Source of the DNA: Pinguiococcus pyrenoidosus
Taxonomy: Eukaryota; Sar; Pinguiophyceae; Pinguiochrysidales; Pinguiochrysidaceae
Assembly (NCBI GenBank): GCA_019677205.1
Contig: JAAMXY010000859.1
Span: forward strand, 1 to 64,000
DNA: 64,000 bases
Direction of reading: 5' to 3'
The notes under the pieces are model-generated. The model was not told where the DNA came from and did no database searches. It was given only the letters and a program-made list of their open reading frames with translations. The translations under genes and the position numbers were made by a program. Position 1 is the stretch's first letter. Each line of letters opens with the position of its first letter. Below, in pieces: positions 44,177 through 53,435 of the stretch.

Positions 44177-45868
44177 ATGCGAAATCTCGTGAAGGTGCGT
44201 GCGCTACTGCGGCTGCGGTGGGAGGCCCTCTCGCGCCCGCAGGTGCAGCGGAACGCCGCGATCCCTCTGACGTCTCGGCGGTCCGCGTAGGCCATCGCCG
44301 CCATGCTGGTGATCGTGGGCTTCGCCAGCTTCTTCATGGCGACGGACATCGTCGAGGGAGAGCCACACATCCGCTCTGCCTTTGCCGGGGGTTTCGTAAG
44401 CTCCACGCCGAGCCACACGGTGCACCTGGCCAGCGTGGATGGGGACGTGATGCTGGACAGCGGCCTGGACGCCCGCTCCTTGGACACCTCCGGCGCTCAG
44501 TACGTCGGGGTGGATGGGCGGGAGCATGCGCACATCATCTTCAGCACGGATTGCGGCGCGTATCAGAATTGGCAGAGCGAGCTGCTGGCGTTCTCCGCTC
44601 AGAGAGTGGGGCACAAGGGCCCCGTGACCAGGATTGCCAGCGGCTGCACCCCGGAGGAGCAGGAGGCCCTGCGCACGCGCTACGACACCTTCGACCTAGC
44701 TGGCTTGCGCGTCCACTTCGCAGACGCGAGCAAGAAAATGGCGGATGGCAGGTGAGAAGCGCGGAAGATCGTTATTGGAAGCGCGGAACATCGTTAGTGG
44801 AAGCGCGGAACATCGTTAGTGGAAGCGCAGCGCGACGGGCGTCGGGAGGCTGGCTAAAGCGCTTGTCGTAGGGTCTACAAGTACTTCAACAAGCCGTCCG
44901 GGCTGAAGCACTGGCTCGAGTACGACGAGAGATTAGAGGGCAACGAGGTGATCGCGTTGCTAGATCCAGACATGATCCTTATGAAGCCTTTCCCCGCGCA
45001 CATGGACCCCGAGAAGGACTTCATCCGCACCCACGTGCCCTACTGGGACGCTTCGAAGGCCCCAAAGCGGATAGTAGACGGCACGCCGGCGGCGCAGAAC
45101 TATGGCCTCGGTTCCAAGTGGGTCGAGTTCAACAGGCCCTATGTGTGTGGCGACGAGACGTCGCCGTGTGTCACGGACTTCGACGAGACCAACAAGGAGG
45201 ATCGCAAACGCGCGGTTGCTCACTACGCAGTGGGCCCTCCGTATGTCGCGACGCGGAACGACTTTATCAAGATCGCGGATAAATGGGTGGAGTTCTGCCC
45301 GAAGCTCTACGAGGAGTTTGCCGAGCTCCTGACGGAAATGTATGCATACTGCTTGGCGGCAGCTCACCTGCAGATGCCCCACTTCATGGTGTTCAACTGG
45401 ATGGTGAGCGAGCCTGGCATGGAGAATCGCGAGGGGTGGCCAGAGATCGACTCCGCTGCTGCGGACCCGAACTTCCAGTGCGACGCGTCCATACTGAATA
45501 CGCACGAGACGTCAAATATTCCCAACATTCTGCACTACTGCCAGAAGTACATCGCTGGCGAGAATCAGATCTGGAGTAAGCATCGCATCCCCAAGGACAT
45601 CTTCAGTTGCGACAGGGAGCTTCTGCAGCCTCCGCCGGTGAATGCGATGGAGTACCCGCCCGGCACAGACGTGAGGGGCCGGCCGTTCAATGAGAAGTTC
45701 TGGCGGCGAAATACGTGGATGGCCTGCTACGCTTATCACGCCATGAACGATGCTCTCATCCGGTTCAAACGAGCGAACTGTGACCAGAATGCCAATTTAG
45801 AGGAGACGTATATGATCATCAAGATGCGAGAGGACTGCAAGGGCAATCCAAACTGTCACAACAAGTAG
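44177..45868 (+). CDS. Golgi-type peptidyl-serine/hydroxyproline glycosyltransferase-like protein
   Basis: Type II membrane protein of about 491 residues from exons 44177-44194, 44291-44751 and 44872-45868. The spliced start MRNLVKAIAAMLVIVGFASF gives a signal anchor. The catalytic part matches the family of plant/algal hydroxyproline O-arabinosyltransferases and peptidyl-serine galactosyltransferases: HIIFSTDCGAYQNWQSELL, GPVTRIASGCTPEE, VYKYFNKPSGLKHWLEY, the DxD-like IALLDPDMILMKPF and HFMVFNWMVSEPGMENR. It should add sugar to hydroxyproline- or serine-rich glycoproteins in the Golgi. The PS/PT-rich giant protein in the same window is the kind of substrate such enzymes act on, but that link is speculation. 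Its 120-nt second intron contains 22-bp tandem repeats. Confidence 0.85.
44755..44830. repeat. 22-bp tandem repeat inside a glycosyltransferase intron
   Basis: Three copies of ggaagcgcggaacatcgttagt start at 44755 (variant), 44777 and 44799, and a partial copy starts at 44821. They occupy most of intron 44752-44871. Confidence 0.95.
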
Positions 45869-46150
45869 ATCTTTGCTTGCCGTAGGACGTTCAAAGCATC
45901 GCGACCAGCCAAAGGAAAGGTACAGAAAGAGAGAAGACATATGGAGGACAGGAAACGGAAGCTCTTCGTTGGCCTGCACCTTCCGATACCGTGAGCCCTG
46001 GAGGGACCTTCATGGCTTCTTCTGTGGTGTCGTCGTCGACCTACTCCACAAGAATGCGCGCGGGCAAGAGCATGGATGATTTTGGGAGGTATCCACGCGT
46101 CCGTGAGTACGGGAACCTCGCATTGAACCAGGCGTGCAGGACACGCCGCA
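45869..46150. other. Convergent 3' spacer
   Basis: The 282 bp between the stops of the glycosyltransferase and SFI1-like genes show nothing beyond short chance open frames. Confidence 0.6.
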
Positions 46151-49100
46151 TCAAGCGTAGCCTGTGGAGCAACGGAGCGCAGGCATGAGCGGAGAGGACA
46201 ATCCGAGAAGCTCCGTGGCTACGCATACAAGCACGAACCTGTAGTACTGCTGGGCCCAGACGCTTGCGACGACGTCACGGTGCCTTGACTTCGTGTGCGC
46301 CGCCCAACCTCGAAATGTGAGAGCCACCAGAGTCGCCTCGTCCTTGGAAAGGGACTGCCGCAGCATCGACGGAGGTCGCCTTCGACGAAACGGAGGGCGC
46401 CTCCGGCCACTCGCATCGTTGCTTTTGTTCCGGATGTTATCAGCATCAGCATCATTATCATCAGTGTCATCATTATCATCATCCATGTCATCATTATCAT
46501 CAATGTCATCATTATCATCAATGTCATCATTATCATCAATGTCATAAGCATGAATGTGTGAACGCGTCCCTGTTGCCGATACGGCTTGATTCTCGACGGC
46601 TCCTGCCGTTCTCGCTTTCCTGGGAGGAGAAGCGCGGCGGAGACCCGCATCGGCATTGGCTTTCGCCGCACGAAATGGCCTACTGGACATGCCGGCGTCG
46701 CCACTTGGATGAGTGCCAGGCACCTTCGCTGTCTCGATGATTTCAAGCGAGCTTGCATTCGCTCTTTCTCGACGGAGCATGGTCCCTTCAGCCGCAAAGT
46801 CTGCGCGTCTTGCGTGCTCCAGGGCCTTCAGAAGCTTCTGGTAGTGGTTCTTCCGACTCATCTTCTCCCGCAGTCGGTCTCGCAGAATGTGCAAGTAGAC
46901 TCGCGGGCACTGCGACGCCAGGCTGGCGAATGCCTTCCTTTTCGAGCGGCGCTGAAAGTGGGCCTCGCCTAGCTTCAGCTGCATGCGAGAGGGGAAGCAG
47001 CTGAAGAAGGCGTGCATCACCCTGCGAAGGTGCTCGGCTCGTACGTGCTGCTCGCTGGCAAGCAACCTTCGGGCTTTCCGCCCCTCGGCGCGAAGCACCG
47101 GGACGGAGGCGCGCCAGAGCGATACGGCCCTGCGCAGCGTCCTCGTCGACGCGATTCCGTAAACCTGCTCCGCGGTCCAGCGAGCCCAGGCACTGAAGAG
47201 CAGGGACTTGCAAGTTCGCTTCGAGTGCAACGACGCCTCCACGGCCTTCCGCCAGCCGGAGAAGACCGAAGCGACGAGCCTGCGTCGACGTGACGCGCTC
47301 TTGCGGTGCCAGACTTGGAGGACGACCAGCAACCGCTTCCGCTTATACAGCTCAGCATGGACTCGGCGGTACGCGGCACTGCACACGTAGCTCCTTCGCC
47401 ACCGGACGAAGACGGAGCACACCGCACGCCGCTGTCGACTCTTTGAGACTGCGTCGGCCCGCTGCTCGTAGTGACGCGTCAAGCGACTGAAGGCCGCGTA
47501 GCCAGCCCACGCCTCCACAACGGTGTGGAGCAAGTCAAAGTCTGAGCCTCGATGCGGCAAGTTCTCGTAGTATTGCCAGGCTTCCTCTCGAACAGCAAAC
47601 ACTCGACGGAGCAGCTTTGTGTTCTCCAACGCCATCTTCCAATGTCCGAAGGTCTTCAGCAAAGCTGCATGCCCCGCTCTGGCGCGCAAGCACTGCATCC
47701 GTCGCCGTGCTCGACGCTGTACGCTCGCCTGCTCCCGCAAGCGGTACAACCCTCGAAGCCGCGCTGTCTGCGTCCAGAACTCCTTGGCGCGCACAGTAGC
47801 CTGTGCTCGGCGGACCCACGACGAATAGGGCTGAGCGTGGGTCTTGGTAATCTGCCGCCACTGAAAGTGATCCTGAGCAGCTTGGACAGGTTGGAAGAGC
47901 TGCTGTGCCCAGCTCGTGTAGACGCGCGCGAGCAGCAAGCGGTTCCCCATGGCATCTGCCGCTCTTCGTTGCCGTCGCCGCGTCCGCACCTGCCACTGGA
48001 GGGCGTCCATGCCTCGCTCGAAGCACCGCGTCCTCCAGTATCGCGCTGCTTGCGTTCGATTTCGGAGCACTCCGTGAACGCTTCGCCAGCCGTGGAAGCA
48101 GCGAGCCAGCACCAGGGCTCGCCTGGCAAGCCTGGCAGGTTCTTCCAAGTCCGATCTCTCCGACACGCTTGCCTCGTGGACGGATTTCATGGGAGGCGCG
48201 CGGTCCTTGGTGCGTAGAACGCGGCGGCAAAGGCTCTCGATGCTTCCGAGCGCTCCGTTGGTGCGAATCTGGAGGCCCTGGTGGCTCGGCAACGCGCCGG
48301 ACGTTTCCTTCTCGGTGGACCCAGGCAGCGAAGAGCGCAGACGCTGCAGGTTTGCAATCTCTGGAGATCCCTCCTCGACCGGCTGATCCCGATCTCCGGT
48401 CCATTTCCTGGACAGCGCAATCTGCCGAGCAAGACAAGCTGCGGAATCCTCTCCGTTCCTTGTAAAGTCGTTGCAGACTTTGCGCGCCTCCTCAAGACTG
48501 AACTGTAGCAGAGGCGAACTTGCAGGCTCTCGAGATCGGGAGGTTCGTGAAGCCTGCCATCTGCTCTTCTGCGCCTGCCCAGCATTGTCGAGATTGGAAA
48601 GATTGCACCCAGCAATTGCCCTCGCCAGTCGAGGGCGGCTCACTTCTTGCCGCCAGCGCATGAGACCCGAGCAGACCCTGTCGACGGCCCGCTTCCGCCG
48701 TAGAGCTCTCGCTTGTGCGAGCGTCTCCATCGGAAAATCCTCGTCTGGTAGGCCACGCCCGAGGTTCTTGCTCCACCCGTCCGAATCGGCCAGACCAAAT
48801 CGCTGACGTTCTGTCCACGTCGCTGCCAGACCACGAAGCCGGCGTCGGATGTGGTTCTGCCGCCTCGACAAGGCGCTCCACGCGTAGAACGTCTTGCTGA
48901 GGAGGCGCACGGCATCGTACACCATGGCGGCAGAGACATTGCATCTCTCCAGGACCCCGAGCGCGGACAGGACCTTCATCCGCCGGATTGGGCGTTGCAA
49001 CCGCCTCTTGCGCCACACGGAGTCGGCCCGTGCCAGGCTCGCACGGTGCTTCCTCCCAAGCGCCGCGACAATGCTCCAGCACTGCAGCGCGACGTGGGCC

Positions 49101-49888
49101 CTTCTGTGGAGCTTGTTCTCTCCCAAGGCACAACCCGCTTCTATCATCTCCTGCGCTTCCGACGCATTGGACGCGAGGGCGCGCAGCGCTGCTCTGGCAT
49201 ACGCCAGCCACCTGTTGCGCCGCTCCTCCTCGCTTCGCTCCCGGGCGTACTTTCGTATCAACCGATTGCATTGAAGCGCCCTGAAGATGCGCTTGAGTCG
49301 AAGCTTCGGAAGCAGGGAGCGGAGCAGCTCGAGCTTGAAGTCGGTTCCGTCCCATTGCGAGGCCAAAACCGCGCCGCGCTCCCTCCGGTAGTGCTCCACC
49401 CGGTTGGCCATGGCGTGGGCTTGCCGGGCCGAGAGCGCCGAGAGAGGCATCTGGAGCCTCCGCTGCGTCGCTCCGTCAAGGAGGCCGAGATTCGTCCCGA
49501 AGGCCAGGCCGCCGGTGTTGAGTCGACTCCGACTCACGTTTCTCCACGGTTTCCCTAGATCAACGCGGTGCTCAGCAGCTCTCCGATGGTGGTGCATCGC
49601 CGCCTGCTCCTCAGCGCTCTGCATCTTCTTCTCCTCGCGGTCGTCGCCCTTGCGCTCTTCGCCGACGACCGCTGCGGCCGTGGCGCCCTGGTCGGACTCG
49701 AGCGGGAACGCCGCGCAGATGCGCTCTTGTCGCTCCCGCTCGACGCGCAGATCTTCCTCATGCTGGCGCAGCCTCCGAGTCTCCGCTGCGATCTTCTGCC
49801 GCAGGGCGCGCACGTCTGCCGACGCGACAGAGACGCTGTGGCGCCGGAGTTCCTCGTCCAGCCGACGCCGGATGGTTTTGGGCAGCAT
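46151..49888 (-). CDS. SFI1-like centrin-binding repeat protein
   Basis: Single exon of 1245 residues from the ATG at 49888. Most of the protein consists of basic helical repeats with a spaced Trp, as in SFI1: ARCFHGWRSVHGVLRNR, ARVYTSWAQQLF, CSVFVRWRRSYV, ASVFSGWRKAVEA, LLFSAWARWTAEQ and ALTFRGWAAHTKSR. Such repeats bind centrin at centrosomes, basal bodies or associated fibres. The N-terminus is a charged coiled coil (LRQKIAAETRRLRQHEEDLR). Near the C-terminus an acidic repeat (DIDDND units) comes from an 18-bp minisatellite. The frame stays open upstream of the chosen ATG (LWRRLGGAK), and an AG acceptor precedes it, so a short 5' exon may be missing. The ends carrying the first and last W repeats are otherwise complete. 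Confidence 0.85.
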   Translation of the reverse strand: MLPKTIRRRLDEELRRHSVSVASADVRALRQKIAAETRRLRQHEEDLRVERERQERICAAFPLESDQGATAAAVVGEERKGDDREEKKMQSAEEQAAMHHHRRAAEHRVDLGKPWRNVSRSRLNTGGLAFGTNLGLLDGATQRRLQMPLSALSARQAHAMANRVEHYRRERGAVLASQWDGTDFKLELLRSLLPKLRLKRIFRALQCNRLIRKYARERSEEERRNRWLAYARAALRALASNASEAQEMIEAGCALGENKLHRRAHVALQCWSIVAALGRKHRASLARADSVWRKRRLQRPIRRMKVLSALGVLERCNVSAAMVYDAVRLLSKTFYAWSALSRRQNHIRRRLRGLAATWTERQRFGLADSDGWSKNLGRGLPDEDFPMETLAQARALRRKRAVDRVCSGLMRWRQEVSRPRLARAIAGCNLSNLDNAGQAQKSRWQASRTSRSREPASSPLLQFSLEEARKVCNDFTRNGEDSAACLARQIALSRKWTGDRDQPVEEGSPEIANLQRLRSSLPGSTEKETSGALPSHQGLQIRTNGALGSIESLCRRVLRTKDRAPPMKSVHEASVSERSDLEEPARLARRALVLARCFHGWRSVHGVLRNRTQAARYWRTRCFERGMDALQWQVRTRRRQRRAADAMGNRLLLARVYTSWAQQLFQPVQAAQDHFQWRQITKTHAQPYSSWVRRAQATVRAKEFWTQTARLRGLYRLREQASVQRRARRRMQCLRARAGHAALLKTFGHWKMALENTKLLRRVFAVREEAWQYYENLPHRGSDFDLLHTVVEAWAGYAAFSRLTRHYEQRADAVSKSRQRRAVCSVFVRWRRSYVCSAAYRRVHAELYKRKRLLVVLQVWHRKSASRRRRLVASVFSGWRKAVEASLHSKRTCKSLLFSAWARWTAEQVYGIASTRTLRRAVSLWRASVPVLRAEGRKARRLLASEQHVRAEHLRRVMHAFFSCFPSRMQLKLGEAHFQRRSKRKAFASLASQCPRVYLHILRDRLREKMSRKNHYQKLLKALEHARRADFAAEGTMLRRERANASSLEIIETAKVPGTHPSGDAGMSSRPFRAAKANADAGLRRASPPRKARTAGAVENQAVSATGTRSHIHAYDIDDNDDIDDNDDIDDNDDMDDDNDDTDDNDADADNIRNKSNDASGRRRPPFRRRRPPSMLRQSLSKDEATLVALTFRGWAAHTKSRHRDVVASVWAQQYYRFVLVCVATELLGLSSPLMPALRCSTGYA
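46439..46548. repeat. 18-bp coding minisatellite in the SFI1-like gene
   Basis: Plus-strand units of tcatcattatcatcaatg occur in nearly perfect tandem, with diverged copies at the left end. On the minus strand they encode repeated DIDDND, giving a tract of almost pure Asp/Asn/Ile. Confidence 0.9.
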
Positions 49889-50160
49889 CTTCGCACCACC
49901 GAGCCTGCGCCACAGCTGCCGATCCGCCGCGCATTCGGCACGAAACTGCAGGCAAGCTCGAAGCCGGCGGAAGAGGGGCGCTTTGGCGTGCGGAAGAGCG
50001 GCAAAGGGGACTTCCTAAGGGGCGCGCACAGTTTAAGCAAAAAGGCGGGAACGTTGGGCGGTGTCAGCTGATCGCGAGCAGCCAAGCGTCGACCGAGAAA
50101 CCTGCTTGTCTTTCATCATCTTTGGCCCAAGCAAGAAGCTAGTTGTGGTATCTACACGCG

Positions 50161-51746
50161 TCATGGCGCCTCTTTCTCCAACAAGTCGTCGCCATAGTTC
50201 TCCTCCTCCTCCTCAAAAAAGTCGTCGTGTTGCTCGTCGTCGTCGTCGTCGTCCTCCGCTTCGTCGTCGTCCTCTGCCTCCTCCGCCTCCTCCTCCTCGA
50301 GGCTCTCAAGGAAGGCGACTGGATTCGCATCGCTCTCAACAAGGAAGGAGGTGGTCTCTCTGCATATTCTAATTCCGTCTGGGACAAACATTCTCAAGCC
50401 CAAGGCAAAGTCGTCTTCGCCGATGCCCCACGTCGCTTCCGCGGTGACGAACGGAAGCGTCCGCCATGCATCCTCGCTTTCGAGCGTTGGGCTTTCACCC
50501 AGCTCGATGCGTTCAAGGCTATTGCTGGACGGCGCGCCGGGACGGAGGCCGAAGCCTGGATCTCGATTGGGAGAAATCTCGCCACTGACTACCACTCTAT
50601 TCAACCCGTCCCGCATGGCCTCACTCAGGCTCGAGAGCCGCCGCGGCTTGTAGTTGATCCACACGTTGACGAGAAAGGTGACGCGCACGGCCTCTGCGGC
50701 CTCAGCTTCCGCGTGTTCTCGAACGGCGCTTTCTGCTGGCGCCGCATGCAGATACCGACCGTCAAAGGCCAGATGCTTCCCGACGCGAGGATGGGACACG
50801 ACGTAGCGCATGATGGGGAAGTCGACTGGCTCGCTGGCCACATGATCAAAAACGATGGTCGGAGACGGCGCGAGGCCGTCCACCCTGCCCTGCGTGAGGT
50901 ACGTCACGGTCGAGACCTGCGGGAAAATGCCGAGGCCATAGTCCTCCGCCACGGCCTCGTCCTTGTCGTAGTCTGCGTTGCACAGGCATCCAAGTCAGCT
51001 CGCCGCCTCGGGGGCAACGCGGACGCCGCAGATGCACTTACGCAGATCGATCGGCGGTTCGCCAGGAGCCTTGACCTGCACCCAAAACTCTGCGCCTGAG
51101 AGCTGCGGATCCACGACATCGGGACCTATCCTCTCCGCGTGGTATGAAAACACCGCCGCAGCCGCTCTCTCCAGCAGGCATCGTCCCGCGGCCTCCTCGC
51201 TCAGCTCGGAAGCGGACAGCCAGAACGTCTCCTTGCTCAGCCCCGCTAGCGCCACGCTCTGCCGCCTCAAGCTGTCCAAAACAGACGCTTCCGCCACCAG
51301 GTGATGAGCGAAGGCTTCGTCGCTGCCAAACTGCGGGATGTACGCGCCGGATGTGCCAGCGATGCGACCCTCCTCGTCCAGCGCCAGCAAGCCTTTTGCT
51401 GCCGAAATGTCACAGCAGGAGCAGCCACCAGATCCGCAGTCGCAATAGGCCTTTCCCTGCGCCAAGTACACCACGTCGTGCTGCGAACGTTCCCCTTTAA
51501 AAACCCCATTCACTTGCAGAAGCAGCACGGCAAGCTCGCGGGTCCCACCTCGGCGTGACAGATGGACGCGCAGGCGGCGCAGCAGCACAGCTGCTGCCCG
51601 CTCTCCTGGCAGCTGCGGCACACGTAGATGTCCTGGTGCAGCAGATTCGGCCCACTAAGTTCAAATGTGCACCGTGTGGCCATCTTGGGGCGCAGAAAAG
51701 CGCGGGAACGCCGCCCCGGACAGTAGTCGAATTTGCTTACAGACAT
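50161..51746 (-). CDS. UBR-box zinc finger fused to a 2-oxoglutarate/Fe(II)-oxygenase-like domain
   Basis: Exons 51549-51746, 51042-51480 and 50161-50972 give about 482 residues. The N-terminus is a UBR-type zinc finger: TRCTFELSGPNLLHQDIYVC, CRSCQES, CAACASICHAE, joined by the first splice to HDVVYLAQGKAYCDCGSGGC. UBR boxes recognise N-degrons. The second splice creates LHYDKDEAV (HxD, His about 213 and Asp about 215), followed by FPQVSTVTYLTQG, FDGRYLHAAP (distal His about 288) and RVTFLVNVWINYKPR (Arg about 309). That order fits the HxD...H...R metal and co-substrate set of 2OG oxygenases. An acidic Asp/Glu tail ends the protein. No known substrate can be named. The first exon may contain a further 57-nt in-frame intron after ATGTCT. 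It is divergent from PRP38 with 111 bp between the starts. Confidence 0.75.
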
Positions 51747-51857
51747 CGAATTGGCTGACCAGCCGCAGTGCTGACGTCTCTGTCGCTCGGTCCTTGTCTG
51801 TCTTCCGCGCCGTCCGTCTCTCTCCGTCTCTGTGTTTGAACGGTGATAGCGAGCGCC
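51747..51857. promoter_or_regulatory. Compact divergent promoter between the UBR-oxygenase and PRP38 genes
   Basis: The 111 bp between two opposed ATG codons must hold both 5' UTRs and core promoters. It carries a CT-rich stretch (tctctccgtctctg, about 51817-51830). No TATA-like tract was seen. Confidence 0.4.
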
Positions 51858-53135
51858 ATGGCGAACGCCACGGACGTCGTGGCGCTGTCGGTGCACGGCA
51901 CCAATACGCAGCACCTGGTGGAGAAGATCACTCGGCAGAAGATCTACAACTCGCTGTACTGGAAGGAGAAGTGCTTTGGCCGCTCCGCGGCGGACATTCT
52001 GGATCTCGCCGTGGAGCTGCGCTACATCGGCGGAACTTACGGCGGAAACCGCAAGCCCACCAAGTTCCTCTCTCTGGTGCTCAAGCTACTGCAGCTGGCG
52101 CCGGAGAAGGAGATCATCTTGGCCTACGTGAAGGACGAGCACTACAAGTATGTCCGCGCTTTGGGGGCCTTCTACTTCCGCCTGACGGGCACTGCCCCGG
52201 AGATCTATCGCGCGCTGGAGCCGCTGTACACCGACCGCCGCCGTCTGAATTACCGAGAGCCCGATGGCTGGGCGCAGCTGTACATGGACGAGTTCATCGA
52301 GCGGCTGCTCCGCGAGGACTACGTGTGCGATATCACGATGCCGCGCTTGGCGCCGCGGCACCATCTGGAGGCGTCGGGACTGCTGAAGCCGCGGGAGAGT
52401 CCTATCATGCACCTGCTGGACGGGTCTGCAGCAGAGGCTCCGGCAGGGCCGAAGATGGCCGCGGTGACGTTTGAAGAAGAAGATGATGAAGATGATGATG
52501 TTGATGATGATGGTGATGGCGATGAAGAAAATGCCGATGACGGCGATGTCGATGATGGCGACAACGACGAGGGGCAGGGAGAACCACCAGTGGAGCAAGA
52601 CGGTGGTCCGGTAGCGGGAGAGCTTTCTGAGCCTCTTGCATCCGCTACGCCTCTTGCGCCAACGGCACCAGTGGCGCGCGACGTCAAACCTCTTGGTGTT
52701 CGGCAAAGAGCGGGCGATGTCGTTGGTGGCCAAGGAGAGACTGAAGGGCGCGATGCCGCCGGGCAGCCTGCTGCGAAGGACAAGAAGAAGAAGAAGAAGA
52801 AAAAGAAGAAGGACAAGAAGAGCTATGCGCATTTGTTCAAGGCTCCCAAGGCCAAGACAGTAGAAGAGCTAGATGCAGAAGAGCGAGAAGCGCGCGAACG
52901 GAACAAGTATGGCCCGGCAGGCGATGCGCCGATCAACGAAGCAGGTAATGATGGGGACGCAAGTGGAGCGCCCGAGGGCGATCAGGAGGCGGAGGCCAAG
53001 CCGCACCCAGACTCTCGAGGTGCGATACTGCCGGAGAAGCCCGTAGAGAAGTACAGCGTCGAATGGTGGAACTTGGAGCGCGAGAAGCTCGGCCTCAAAC
53101 CCCTCAACGAAAGGGAAGCACAACGAAAAGACTGA
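51858..53135 (+). CDS. PRP38A: Pre-mRNA splicing factor PRP38 (PRP38A-like)
   Basis: Single exon of 425 residues. The first 180 residues match the PRP38 domain closely: HGTNTQHLVEKITRQKIYNS, LYWKEKCFGRSAADILD, LRYIGGTYGGNRKPTKFLSL, KDEHYKYVRALGAFYFRLTG and YMDEFIERLLREDYVCDITM. PRP38 is a tri-snRNP component needed for activation of the spliceosome B complex. The rest is an acidic Asp/Glu region (about residues 210-250) and a Lys-rich segment (KKKKKKKKKDKKSYAHLFK), with a conserved-looking end (EYSVEWWNLEREKLGL region, EKYSVEWWN). The ATG at 51858 begins MANATDVVALSVHG; a GTG 15 bp upstream is ignored. Confidence 0.95.
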   Translation: MANATDVVALSVHGTNTQHLVEKITRQKIYNSLYWKEKCFGRSAADILDLAVELRYIGGTYGGNRKPTKFLSLVLKLLQLAPEKEIILAYVKDEHYKYVRALGAFYFRLTGTAPEIYRALEPLYTDRRRLNYREPDGWAQLYMDEFIERLLREDYVCDITMPRLAPRHHLEASGLLKPRESPIMHLLDGSAAEAPAGPKMAAVTFEEEDDEDDDVDDDGDGDEENADDGDVDDGDNDEGQGEPPVEQDGGPVAGELSEPLASATPLAPTAPVARDVKPLGVRQRAGDVVGGQGETEGRDAAGQPAAKDKKKKKKKKKKDKKSYAHLFKAPKAKTVEELDAEEREARERNKYGPAGDAPINEAGNDGDASGAPEGDQEAEAKPHPDSRGAILPEKPVEKYSVEWWNLEREKLGLKPLNEREAQRKD

Positions 53136-53435
53136 TGCCTTCCTGGCTTCTGGAAGCCCTTTGCGCGCCGCTTTCTCTTCTCCTTCATCTCCCCGAAACC
53201 GCATCATCCATCATCGGCGCGAAGAGGCGAGGAGAGCGATCTCCTCCGCCAAGCGACCTAATTATGCCGTTTCTACATTTCATATAGTACTGTAGCACTA
53301 CTCACATTGCATTCCCGCTGCGGGCATGATAGAAAATGTAAGAATAACGCTCCAGATGAGAATCTTGCCGCTCCCCATCGGTTTGAAAAGCGTCGCTGGG
53401 CGAGCGCCGCCTTTGCGGTGATCAAGCTGGCTGCG
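53136..53435. other. Spacer between two plus-strand genes
   Basis: The region contains the PRP38 3' end and the promoter of the dynactin p62 gene. A partial palindrome, agtactgtagcactact, lies at about 53286-53302. Nothing else was recognised. Confidence 0.5.
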
